A stretch of DNA of 10,998 nucleotides from Verrucomicrobiota bacterium. Lineage in GTDB: Bacteria > Verrucomicrobiota > Verrucomicrobiia > Methylacidiphilales > Verrucolacustridaceae. The notes under the pieces are model-generated. The model was given only the letters and a program-made list of their open reading frames with translations, made no database searches and had not been told where the DNA came from. A program made the translations under genes and the position numbers. Positions within the stretch are counted from its first letter, which is position 1. The number at the start of each line of letters is the position of its first letter. The stretch is from assembly GCA_010031845.1 (NCBI GenBank), contig RGYX01000017.1, forward strand, positions 1-10,998, given 5' to 3'. Of this stretch, positions 1 through 6,733 are shown in pieces.

Positions 1-1
1 T

Positions 2-523
2 CCGGATGGTGATTCCACTTTTAATCCCTACGGACTTTCCAATCGTGGCTTTGACTCCACCAATGACATGGTGCCTTACACCTATCGGATGAAGATCCCG
101 GTGGTCAAAGGCGGATCCCCGCTCACCATTTTGGCTCGGGCCGACGGCTCGGCGGAAAATATCCTGCTCAAACTCGACGGCGGGGTTGACCTCAACGGCA
201 CCGTCCCCGTCGGCATCACCGATGCCACCAAGCGCGACAATCCTCCCGGCCTGCGTACCGACACCTTCCTCGGATACGAACAGCCGATCTTCCGCGACCG
301 TCAACATCCGGAAAAGTTTGCCGCCGCCAATTCCTCACGCTGCAAATTCGGTTCGCCCGGGGCGGAGACGTTCGTGAAAATCATCGGAGGATCTGCCACC
401 AATAACTGGGGTCCGACCAACGCCAATAACTGGACCAATTATGGGGGTTCCGTGGTGTCATGGCATTATCACGATCCGAACGGCCCCCTTCCCTTCAACT
501 GGCAGAAAATGCTAGCAATCTAA
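2..523 (+). CDS. 5' fragment of giant secreted alpha-glucan-enzyme-like protein (open at left edge, frameshifted at right)
   Basis: The reading frame is open from base 2, before the first ATG at 68, so the gene starts outside the window and 68 is not its start. The encoded stretch is a beta-rich module with PYTYRMKIP, LDGGVDLNG and RTDTFLGYEQ. From memory this resembles N-terminal modules of large verrucomicrobial amylase-like proteins; no function can be given to it alone. Meaningful sequence runs to about base 487 (SWHYHDPNGP). The last dozen codons before the TAA at 521-523 look out of frame. Restoring one C in the run 484-488 joins it smoothly to the 460-6603 frame as HDPNGPPSLQLAEN. I therefore read 2-6603 as one interrupted gene. 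That 2-487 is coding is very likely; whether the break is real cannot be decided from the sequence. Confidence 0.8.
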   Translation, partial: PDGDSTFNPYGLSNRGFDSTNDMVPYTYRMKIPVVKGGSPLTILARADGSAENILLKLDGGVDLNGTVPVGITDATKRDNPPGLRTDTFLGYEQPIFRDRQHPEKFAAANSSRCKFGSPGAETFVKIIGGSATNNWGPTNANNWTNYGGSVVSWHYHDPNGPLPFNWQKMLAI

Positions 524-3500
524 CGATTTGGTCCAAGACGCCATCAGGGCTCGGCGGTTACAGAATGTTCCTCTATTACACAACGAATGGAACCACCTGG
601 CCGGAAGGCGCCGGGGGCATCGGGCGGGAAGAGACCCAGGTGGTGGAAATGAACTGGCGTCACGACCAAACCGGCACCGATGCCGGTAGTTGGTGGAGTG
701 TCACCAATCTTCCCAAGCCAACGGCCGGCACCCAGCTCCGCTACAAAATTGGGGTTTATCAACAAGGGGCCAGCTCTTGGTTCCCGGCTGACTCCAGCTC
801 CGTGGCCTACAAAAAGATGATGCTGACCACTTTCAGCATCACCAACTTCAACCCCACCAACGTTCCGTTCCACTTGCACAACGACTACAATTCCCTCACC
901 ACCGGATTGAAGGATGGATTCCATGTTCTTCGGGCCCGGGCCTTCCTTAAGCGGGACGGCCAGGCGCCGCTTTATCAAACCTTCACCCAAACTTTCTATT
1001 ACGATGCCCAGACGCCCCAGGCCGCCCTGGTTTATCCTGGCAACAACGGCGACACGGTGGGTGGATCCAGTTATGAAATGGTTATCCGCGCGGATGCCAC
1101 CGTCACCGAGGTGTGGGCCCACATCGATGACAGCGATGCCAGCAACGATGACGCCATCACCCAATCTCCCAATGGCAACGGGGCGGGCGGGGATCCTTTC
1201 ATCGATGCCAATGGCAATGGAGTGTATGACGCCAATGAAACCTACACCGACCTAAACGGCAACGGGGTTTATGATGTCAGTTCCAGCATCGGAGCTTGGG
1301 TTCAGGTCGGCGAAGTCACCCAGAATCCCGCCGTGGAACACCCTCTGAACCGCGAATTCCGCTTCCGCTACAAAAACATCCCCTCTTCCGGAACTGCCCA
1401 GGTCAAACTTCGTTTTGTCGAGGCCTCCTCCTCCCGCAATTTCACCCTGAGCGCCGCGGCGGCCAACGTCACGGAAATCGTTCGCACGCTCAACACCGCC
1501 GGTCCCCTCATGCGCCTGAATATCGCCTGGCCACAGCGGGATGGAGACACCGTGGGGGACAACTATTACATGAAGGTCTACCTCTCCGGCCCGATCGCGG
1601 ATGGTTTGTCCCACCAACAAATCCTGGACCGGGTCAACTTCAGTATTGCCAGCACGGAATCGGGCACCGACCGGGGCGCGGTCACCCAACTTTTAACCAC
1701 CAACAATACCACGATGAATTGGGGCAACTATGGTGCGAATGGGGCTTTCCGTGAGTTGGCTATCAAGCTTCCCAATCTCTACAATGATCAACCCAACTTC
1801 CTGCACCGCCTCCGGGTTACCTACAATGACCCGGTCTCCGGCGTGGTTTTGGAGGACATACGTTTCGTCAAAGCCTACCCAAGCTCCAAACCCTTCATCA
1901 CCATCACCAATCCTCCCGAGCGTGATTCGGATGGGAAGAGTTACGAGATCATCCTCCCCGATCTGCCCGGAGCGGACAGTCTTCGTTTCACCGTGCAGGT
2001 TCAGACCAGCCTCTCGGTCAACAGCGTCACCCTGACCGGCAACCCCTCCATCACCGTCCTCAACGAACTTTACGTGGATGCCAATTTCAACGGCCAGTTT
2101 GATGCCGCCGAACCCTATATCGACAACAATGCCAACGGTAGATACGACTCGGGAGATACGTTTACCGATCTGAACGCCAACGGAGTCTGGGATGCGAACG
2201 AGCAACCCTCGTTGGTGGATACCAATGGCAACGGAACTTGGGACGGGATCATCGCCACGGTAAATTCCACTTCCAAGATCTGGAGCATTCCCTGGATGAT
2301 CACCTCCGCCGGGAATTACCAACTAACGGCCACGGGGACCAATGGAACCGATTCCTCCTCCACGAGCCGCAACGCCCGGGTGATCCTGCGCGAACCCTCG
2401 GGTATCACCGATGCAGACAGTGACAACGACGGACTCAGTGATGCCGATGAGGCCACCGTCAAAGATCTCCCGACTTCCACCTCGGACGGTTGGAGTAACG
2501 GGGATGTCCACGTCTATTACGCCTATGGCAAAAGCCTCCCCTCCTGTCCGGATTCGGACGGGGACGGGCTTCCGGATGGACTCGAAGTGGGTTGGAGGAC
2601 CGCCTCCAACCCACCCACCGATACGGCCGCAGATACCAACGCCGATGGGTTTAAGAACTTTATTGGGGACATGGATCCTCCTCTTTATGCCGTGGTGGAA
2701 AATGCCGGAACGGTTCCCGGAGTCGGTTCGCTCAGTCTAGGCGACAACCGCTCCCGTCAGGCCGCCGGATCGGTCACCGATCCCACCAATCCCGATACCG
2801 ATGGGGACGGAATCATGGACGGCGTGGAGGACGCCAACCGCAACGGTTGGACAGATGGAGATGGCAAGTCCCTGCCGCTCACTGCCACCATCGCCCAATA
2901 CACCACGGCACGTCCCAACGCCGGCGACTGGCCCAACGACAAGATCGACTCGTTTGAAACCTGGACGGAGACCAGCCCGACCAATCCGGATTCCGATGGA
3001 GATGGTCTGAAGGACGGTTATGGGGAGGACAAAAACGGAAATGGTTACATCGACGGGGACACCAACCGGAACCGGGTCTATGACGCCGGCGAAGCTTGGA
3101 CCGAGACGAACCCCCTCAAGGCGGATACCGATGGAGATGACTTGCCGGACGGTTGGGAAGTATCCAATGGGCTCGATCCGCTGGATAACGGCACGGACAA
3201 CTACCGCACCGCCCTTGCCAACGATGGAAATCCGATCAATGGAGCCAACGGCGATCCTGATGGGGACGGAAAAACCAACCTGCAGGAGTACCTCGCCGGC
3301 ACTGACCCACAAAAAGATGACCGCATCGCCCCGGTCACCGGCGAAGGCACCATCCGGATCGGCACCTTCTCCGATTGGAGGCCAGATGACCTGATGGCCC
3401 TGGATGAGTACGACAGCGGGGGAAATGTCAGCGACATCTATCGAACCTACGATGGCTACGACACGTCTCGTGATCTGGTGGCCTTCTCCTTCCGCGATGG

Positions 3501-6500
3501 GGGCGACACCGCTGCTAGCGGGGACGGCAAGCTCTACTTCCGTGCCGACTTCCTCGACCTCCAAGCGAATGCCTGGCAAGGCTATGTCGACCTTTATGTG
3601 GTGATCAATGTCGGCAATACCGGCGTGGGTGAAAAAGCGCTGCCCGATCAGGTGGATCTCACCACCACCATGGGATGGCAGGCCGTGATTGCCGTCTGGG
3701 GACAGAATAGCGGCACCGTTTACGCCGACACCAACCCCGGAAGCAACACGGACAATGTCTATCAGGATCCATCTTCAGCGGGATACGGGGTCGTCAGCCG
3801 GGGAGTCGGTTCCACCGGCTTGGTAGCCGCCCAGTGGAGCAGCGCGCAGGATGCCTGCGAATTTTCCATCAACCGCCAGACCTTGAGGGATCTGGGCTGG
3901 AGCGGAAATCCCAACACCCTTCACTTCCAAGTTTACACCTCCAAGGACGGCACGGCTAACAGCCCGGCGGGTGCAGGGGAACTCACGGGGCGCCACGATC
4001 TCCGAGATACCATTGGCGACGATTGGATCTGCTCCGATTACTGGAAAGACAGCTCCAATATTTCCCTCAACGCGAAATTAAGCACTTGGTTTGGTCGCGG
4101 AGACGCCTGGAACGACCGGGGCAAAGCGGCCAAAGTTCTTCTTTTGGCCCACGCCAATCAGGCCCTGCAGCCCGCCTCTTTCATGCACAGCCTGATCAAA
4201 TCCAGCGCCACCAACAGCCCGGGCTACTCCCGCTGGCTGAAGGTGCATGAGGACAACTCGGCTCCCGTGTCCCTGCACCTGACCGCCACCCTAGCCTCGG
4301 CTCTGCAATGGGCCAGCAGCACCGATGCCAGCAAAGATGGCCCTGCCTTTAACCAACGAATCAAGACGGCAGTGGCCCAAGGCTGGCTGGACCTGCTTGG
4401 CACCACCTATGCCGACCACGTGTTGAAATATTTCCCGCAGGAAATGAACCGCCAGAACATCCTCGCCGCGCGGGACGTCCTCGATGGGATCTACGGTTCC
4501 GGATCCGCCTGTGAGCGGGTGCTCGACCACGCCTCCCTCGAGCAAATACGCCAAATCGGATTCCCCTACACCTTTGCCGATCAAAGCCGGCATCTGGTCA
4601 AATGGTTCGGCCGTACCTCGGCGCTGGGCGACAGCGGTTACCGAATCAACGAGATCAACGGAATGCGCATCATCCCCATCCATGACTCCGCCTCCGAATA
4701 CCTCTCGCAGTCTTATGACAGCGGAACCGCCATCCCCATCCGCCAGCTTCTCTCCCGGCGCGCTCGCAGCGGCGTCGAAGATCAGTTGGTCACCCTGTGG
4801 AGGGATCTTGGGGACATGGGCAATGACGCGATCCTGGCCCCTTACGAGACAAATGTTCGCTGGCTGATCAATCGGCCTTGGGTGAAGTTGGTTACCGCCA
4901 CCGACATTGCGGCCGGACGGGTTCCCTACAAGGGAACCGACGGCAACAACTACACCACTTGGGGCTCCGCCAACCAGGGAACCAACAAACCCCTGGCCCT
5001 CACCGCCAAAGATTGGGTCGACCACGCCAACCAGGAAAGTTATGACAATTGGTTCAACGGATCCTCATACGAGGAGGGGTTGAAAAACAAGAAGTTCATC
5101 ATCCGTTCGGGCGTGACGAACCCGCTCGCCTTCGGACAACCCGGGCTCTCCAACACGGTCAGTGATCGGGTCTGGACCACCCTCTCCGGAATGCCCACCA
5201 ACCACCCTCTCTTCCCTCTGGCTCATGCCACTTTGGGTGCTTCGCTCTTCCAGACGGCCTTCCACAACACCACCAACAATGATCTGAGCAAATTCAGCAC
5301 CGGGGACTACATCAACCCCGACATCACTTCCGGCCAAACTCTGGCGGACTTTGCCAAATTCTCCCAAGCCCAGACCCGCGGGGCCGGTGTCTACGCCCGG
5401 GTTCAGCAATGGGCCTCCGCCGCCAACTCGTCCACCTTGGGCTCGTCCGCCGAGGACATCGATCTCGACGGGGAAAACGAGTATCTACTCTTCAATTCCC
5501 GCCTCTTCGCCGTCTTCGAGAGATCCGGCGGACGCATGACCGCCGCTTGGATGCGCGATCCCGCCACTTCCAAAATTTGGCAGGTAGCCGGAAACCTGGC
5601 CGCCTACAGCAATGCAGAAACCGAGGACGAGGGTAACAGCAACGTCAGCGGTTCCAGCAGCGCGGTCAACGCCTACCGCACGAGTGGATTCAAAGATTGG
5701 TGGGTGATCAATGCCGGAGGTGCCGGCAACAACGCGCGGGTAAACTCCCTCTACACCGTGACCGCCACCACCGATGGAACCACCGGATGGGTGATGAACA
5801 GTCAGGACGGGGTCACCAAGACCATTCGCTTGGCAAACGCCTCCAGCGATCGGCTCGCCGCCACCTACAATCTCTCCGGACTCAGCCGGGCGTTCCTGCG
5901 GTTCGGTCTGTCTCCCAACCTGCAGGATCTGATGATCCGCGGTCAGACTGGCTTGACGGTCACCTCGCCCTCCACCAACCGGATCAATGTGGCCAATGTG
6001 TCCACCAGTGGGACGGTTCGTACATTTGTTCAGGTGAGCAGCGACACCTCCAACTCAGGCAACTCCTCCAGCATTAATACCACGGCCACGGATACGGATG
6101 GATTAGCCGCCTTTTCCACCATCAACATGCGCAATCAGGCGCAGACCCAACAAGTGGAGGTTGCCTTGGTGGGGCAGGGACCTCACACGGTTACCCTCGC
6201 CTTCGATCAAGGCATAGACAACAGCGACACGGACGCCGACGGCCTGCTAGATACTTGGGAAATCAGCAACTTTGGGAATCTAAACCAAACTGGCAGCGGG
6301 GATCCCGACGGCGACGGCTTGAGCAACCTGCAGGAGTACATCTTTGGATCCAACCCAAACTCCCCTTCTAGTGGCCTACCCATAGTCGGTGTTTCCTCTT
6401 CGGGAACCAACGGCTTTACCATCACTTTCCCCACGGTTTCAGGGCGCACTTATCAGGTTATCGGAACCGAGACTCTATCTTCCACCAACTGGCCAACCGT

Positions 6501-6603
6501 AGGCTCCCAAGTTACCGGTGATGGCACTCAAAAGTCTGTGACCGACACGGGAGCAAATGGGAAAGCGCGGAAGTTCTACAAATTGCAAGTATTTGCCCCT
6601 TAG
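460..6603 (+). CDS. Giant multi-domain secreted protein with a divergent GH57-like glycoside hydrolase domain (main part of frameshifted gene)
   Basis: 2,047 codons ending at TAG 6601-6603. The ATG at 460 has no ribosome-binding site and its first ten codons look out of frame; true coding begins near 487, continuous with 2-487. Order by base: sugar-binding-like module (about 490-830; TTNGTTWPEGAGG, RYKIGVY); Ig-like modules (about 830-2400) with calcium-loop insertions at 1204-1287 and 2077-2253; thrombospondin type 3-like array (2410-3321); DOMON/glucodextranase-C-like sandwich (about 3331-4070); GH57-like domain (about 4126-5290); C-terminal beta domain (to about 6180); calcium-loop pair plus terminal sandwich (6226-6600). 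GH57 resemblance rests on HANQALQP (His 4150), GWLDLLGTTYAD (4381), CERV with candidate nucleophile Glu at 4513, and candidate acid/base Asp at 4825. Known GH57 enzymes cleave or transfer alpha-glucans, so that role is inferred. The N-terminus is missing, so export is inferred from composition. Confidence 0.85.
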   Translation: MALSRSERPPSLQLAENASNLTIWSKTPSGLGGYRMFLYYTTNGTTWPEGAGGIGREETQVVEMNWRHDQTGTDAGSWWSVTNLPKPTAGTQLRYKIGVYQQGASSWFPADSSSVAYKKMMLTTFSITNFNPTNVPFHLHNDYNSLTTGLKDGFHVLRARAFLKRDGQAPLYQTFTQTFYYDAQTPQAALVYPGNNGDTVGGSSYEMVIRADATVTEVWAHIDDSDASNDDAITQSPNGNGAGGDPFIDANGNGVYDANETYTDLNGNGVYDVSSSIGAWVQVGEVTQNPAVEHPLNREFRFRYKNIPSSGTAQVKLRFVEASSSRNFTLSAAAANVTEIVRTLNTAGPLMRLNIAWPQRDGDTVGDNYYMKVYLSGPIADGLSHQQILDRVNFSIASTESGTDRGAVTQLLTTNNTTMNWGNYGANGAFRELAIKLPNLYNDQPNFLHRLRVTYNDPVSGVVLEDIRFVKAYPSSKPFITITNPPERDSDGKSYEIILPDLPGADSLRFTVQVQTSLSVNSVTLTGNPSITVLNELYVDANFNGQFDAAEPYIDNNANGRYDSGDTFTDLNANGVWDANEQPSLVDTNGNGTWDGIIATVNSTSKIWSIPWMITSAGNYQLTATGTNGTDSSSTSRNARVILREPSGITDADSDNDGLSDADEATVKDLPTSTSDGWSNGDVHVYYAYGKSLPSCPDSDGDGLPDGLEVGWRTASNPPTDTAADTNADGFKNFIGDMDPPLYAVVENAGTVPGVGSLSLGDNRSRQAAGSVTDPTNPDTDGDGIMDGVEDANRNGWTDGDGKSLPLTATIAQYTTARPNAGDWPNDKIDSFETWTETSPTNPDSDGDGLKDGYGEDKNGNGYIDGDTNRNRVYDAGEAWTETNPLKADTDGDDLPDGWEVSNGLDPLDNGTDNYRTALANDGNPINGANGDPDGDGKTNLQEYLAGTDPQKDDRIAPVTGEGTIRIGTFSDWRPDDLMALDEYDSGGNVSDIYRTYDGYDTSRDLVAFSFRDGGDTAASGDGKLYFRADFLDLQANAWQGYVDLYVVINVGNTGVGEKALPDQVDLTTTMGWQAVIAVWGQNSGTVYADTNPGSNTDNVYQDPSSAGYGVVSRGVGSTGLVAAQWSSAQDACEFSINRQTLRDLGWSGNPNTLHFQVYTSKDGTANSPAGAGELTGRHDLRDTIGDDWICSDYWKDSSNISLNAKLSTWFGRGDAWNDRGKAAKVLLLAHANQALQPASFMHSLIKSSATNSPGYSRWLKVHEDNSAPVSLHLTATLASALQWASSTDASKDGPAFNQRIKTAVAQGWLDLLGTTYADHVLKYFPQEMNRQNILAARDVLDGIYGSGSACERVLDHASLEQIRQIGFPYTFADQSRHLVKWFGRTSALGDSGYRINEINGMRIIPIHDSASEYLSQSYDSGTAIPIRQLLSRRARSGVEDQLVTLWRDLGDMGNDAILAPYETNVRWLINRPWVKLVTATDIAAGRVPYKGTDGNNYTTWGSANQGTNKPLALTAKDWVDHANQESYDNWFNGSSYEEGLKNKKFIIRSGVTNPLAFGQPGLSNTVSDRVWTTLSGMPTNHPLFPLAHATLGASLFQTAFHNTTNNDLSKFSTGDYINPDITSGQTLADFAKFSQAQTRGAGVYARVQQWASAANSSTLGSSAEDIDLDGENEYLLFNSRLFAVFERSGGRMTAAWMRDPATSKIWQVAGNLAAYSNAETEDEGNSNVSGSSSAVNAYRTSGFKDWWVINAGGAGNNARVNSLYTVTATTDGTTGWVMNSQDGVTKTIRLANASSDRLAATYNLSGLSRAFLRFGLSPNLQDLMIRGQTGLTVTSPSTNRINVANVSTSGTVRTFVQVSSDTSNSGNSSSINTTATDTDGLAAFSTINMRNQAQTQQVEVALVGQGPHTVTLAFDQGIDNSDTDADGLLDTWEISNFGNLNQTGSGDPDGDGLSNLQEYIFGSNPNSPSSGLPIVGVSSSGTNGFTITFPTVSGRTYQVIGTETLSSTNWPTVGSQVTGDGTQKSVTDTGANGKARKFYKLQVFAP
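484..488 (+). other. Frameshift site 1: C5 homopolymer that should probably be C6
   Basis: In the upstream frame the codons are ggc-ccc-ctt, leading to a stop at 521-523. In the downstream frame they are cgg-ccc-cct, leading into a 2,000-codon open frame. Adding one C to the run gives an uninterrupted reading, N-G-P-P-S-L-Q-L-A-E-N. The protein on both sides looks like one family: beta modules followed by a sugar-binding-like module. A one-base loss in a C homopolymer is the simplest explanation. Confidence 0.75.
916..1017 (+). repeat. Protein-level repeat, copy 1: module edge shared with the GH13 gene
   Basis: This 34-residue segment begins GFHVLRARAF and ends with Asp-Ala-Gln-Thr-Pro. It aligns without gaps to the segment at 8774-8875 in the second gene, with 17 of 34 residues identical by hand count, including the core QTFT.T.Y.D. 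It marks the end of one beta module and the start of an Ig-like one. It indicates that the two enzymes share an accessory module by duplication or common ancestry. Confidence 0.7.
1204..1287 (+). repeat. Two EF-hand-like calcium-binding loops inserted in an Ig-like module
   Basis: DANGNGVYDANE (from 1204) has the classic 12-residue calcium-loop spacing: D1, N3, N5, G6, D9, E12. DLNGNGVYDVSS (from 1252) keeps D1, N3, N5, G6 and D9 but lacks the acidic residue at 12. The loops start 16 residues apart, too close for helix-loop-helix EF hands, so they are better seen as beta- or turn-type calcium loops. They interrupt a module between the text around HIDDSDASNDD and GAWVQVGEV. Confidence 0.75.
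2077..2253 (+). repeat. Four EF-hand-like calcium-binding loops in near-regular phase
   Basis: The loops start at 2077 (DANFNGQFDAAE), 2122 (DNNANGRYDSGD), 2167 (DLNANGVWDANE) and 2218 (DTNGNGTWDGII). Start-to-start distances are 15, 15 and 17 residues. Three have an acidic residue at loop position 12; the last does not. Linkers of three to five residues are too short for EF-hand helices. The array lies inside an Ig-like module, between VTLTGNPSITVLNE and IATVNSTSKIW. A structural calcium role is inferred. Confidence 0.75.
2410..3321 (+). repeat. Thrombospondin type 3-like calcium-binding repeat array
   Basis: Repeated acidic loops are visible from DADSDNDGLSDADE (2410) through DSDGDGLPDGLE (2551), DTDGDGIMDGVE (2794), DANRNGWTDGD (2830), DSDGDGLKDG (2989), DKNGNGYIDGD (3028), DTNRNRVYDAGE (3058), DTDGDDLPDGWE (3124) and DPDGDGKTNLQEY (3253). 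In known proteins such repeats bind calcium and form stiff linkers outside the cell. Here they separate the N-terminal binding modules from the sandwich and GH57-like catalytic part. Two spacer stretches, about 2590-2790 and 2860-2985, interrupt the array with non-loop sequence. Confidence 0.85.
3331..4070 (+). other. Beta-sandwich domain preceding the GH57-like domain (DOMON/glucodextranase-C-like)
   Basis: The protein here includes DTSRDLVAFSFRDGG, LYFRADF and GYVDLYVVIN, then FSINRQTL, LHFQVYTSKDG and DDWICSDYW. The pattern of alternating hydrophobic strands, 'lyf.adf.dl' followed by 'dlyvvi..g', resembles the DOMON-like sandwich found next to GH57 and other alpha-glucan enzymes (glucodextranase C-terminal type). 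It is directly joined to the catalytic domain. A carbohydrate-binding or structural role is inferred; family assignment needs a profile search. Confidence 0.5.
4126..5290 (+). other. GH57-like catalytic domain within the giant protein
   Basis: Motifs run in GH57 order. Region 1-like KVLLLAHANQALQP has His at 4150. Region 2-like GWLDLLGTTYADH (from 4381) has Asp where many members have Glu. Region 3-like SACERVLD (Glu 4513, codon 1352 of the 460-6603 frame) is followed by IGFPYTFADQSRHL. A later Asp-containing segment, GNDAILAPYETN (Asp 4825, Glu 4846), is followed by RPWVKLVTATDI. GH57 enzymes use a Glu nucleophile and an Asp acid/base, so Glu 4513 and Asp 4825 are candidates. The usual Trp-x-Pro before the nucleophile is replaced by Ser-Ala-Cys, making this a divergent member. 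A GH38-like or other (beta/alpha)7 enzyme is the main alternative. Confidence 0.55.
6226..6600 (+). other. C-terminal calcium-loop pair and terminal beta-sandwich tail
   Basis: DTDADGLLDTWE (6226) and DPDGDGLSNLQEY (6301) form a thrombospondin type 3-like pair ending at SNP (6357). A short sandwich follows: TITFPTVSGRTYQVI, a Thr-Asn-Trp, then KARKFYKLQV just before the stop. This combination is common at the end of exported proteins in Verrucomicrobiota and Planctomycetota. It probably serves surface retention or stability, though that role is not established. No LPXTG, PEP-CTERM or lipobox signal is visible at the end. Confidence 0.65.
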
Positions 6604-6733
6604 TTTTTTGAACATTTTTAACCGTTAGCGATCAAATCTGCTTATCAGTAGCGCTAGCTATTATGAAAAGTGAACAGTTTAATATTATAATTGGTAGCAA
6701 TTCTAAAGATCTAAGTGTAGGATAATTACAACT
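6604..6733 (+). promoter_or_regulatory. AT-rich intergenic spacer with a possible -10 box (6686-6691)
   Basis: The spacer between the two giant genes is 130 bases with 38 G or C (29%), against strongly GC-rich flanks. It holds a perfect TATAAT at 6686-6691, 42 bases before the GTG start at 6734. No good -35 hexamer lies 16-18 bases upstream, so promoter function is only suggested. A T6 run follows the gene 1 stop (6604-6609), but only a four-base-pair stem (GCAA/TTGC) precedes it, so I do not call a terminator. The palindrome TAGCGCTA lies near 6649-6656. The second gene may therefore have its own promoter. Confidence 0.4.
6719..6722 (+). promoter_or_regulatory. Weak ribosome-binding site for the GH13 gene
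   Basis: AGGA lies 11 bases before the GTG at 6734, a short core at a long spacing. An in-frame stop at 6704-6706 and the absence of any other start between it and 6734 make GTG the first possible start. The signal-peptide-like sequence that begins there supports it. Confidence 0.45.

Noticed and set aside
460..489. ATG at 460 as the true start of the giant gene
   Set aside because: No ribosome-binding site precedes it, its first codons look out of frame, and coding sequence clearly continues upstream in another frame to the window edge.
544..1164. Minus-strand open frame of 206 codons
   Set aside because: It is antisense to well-supported beta modules and looks like a GC-rich shadow frame.
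2410..3321. DNA tandem repeat or CRISPR-like array
   Set aside because: The repetition is at protein level only (Asp/Gly loops), with irregular spacing and no conserved DNA repeat unit.
2737..3579. Minus-strand open frame of 280 codons
   Set aside because: It lies opposite the calcium-loop array. Its protein is low-complexity Ile/Gly/Val repeats, as expected for the complement of Asp/Gly-rich codons.
4291..5025. Minus-strand open frame of 244 codons
   Set aside because: It lies opposite the GH57-like domain, and its Gly/Val/Asp-rich sequence has no family-like pattern.
6570..6610. Rho-independent terminator after the first gene
   Set aside because: A T6 run follows the stop codon, but the only upstream stem is four base pairs (GCAA/TTGC) and is separated from the T run.
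6608..6636. TTGAAC as a -35 box with a -10 box 17 bases later
   Set aside because: The hexamer at the -10 position, ATCAAA, is a poor match to the consensus.
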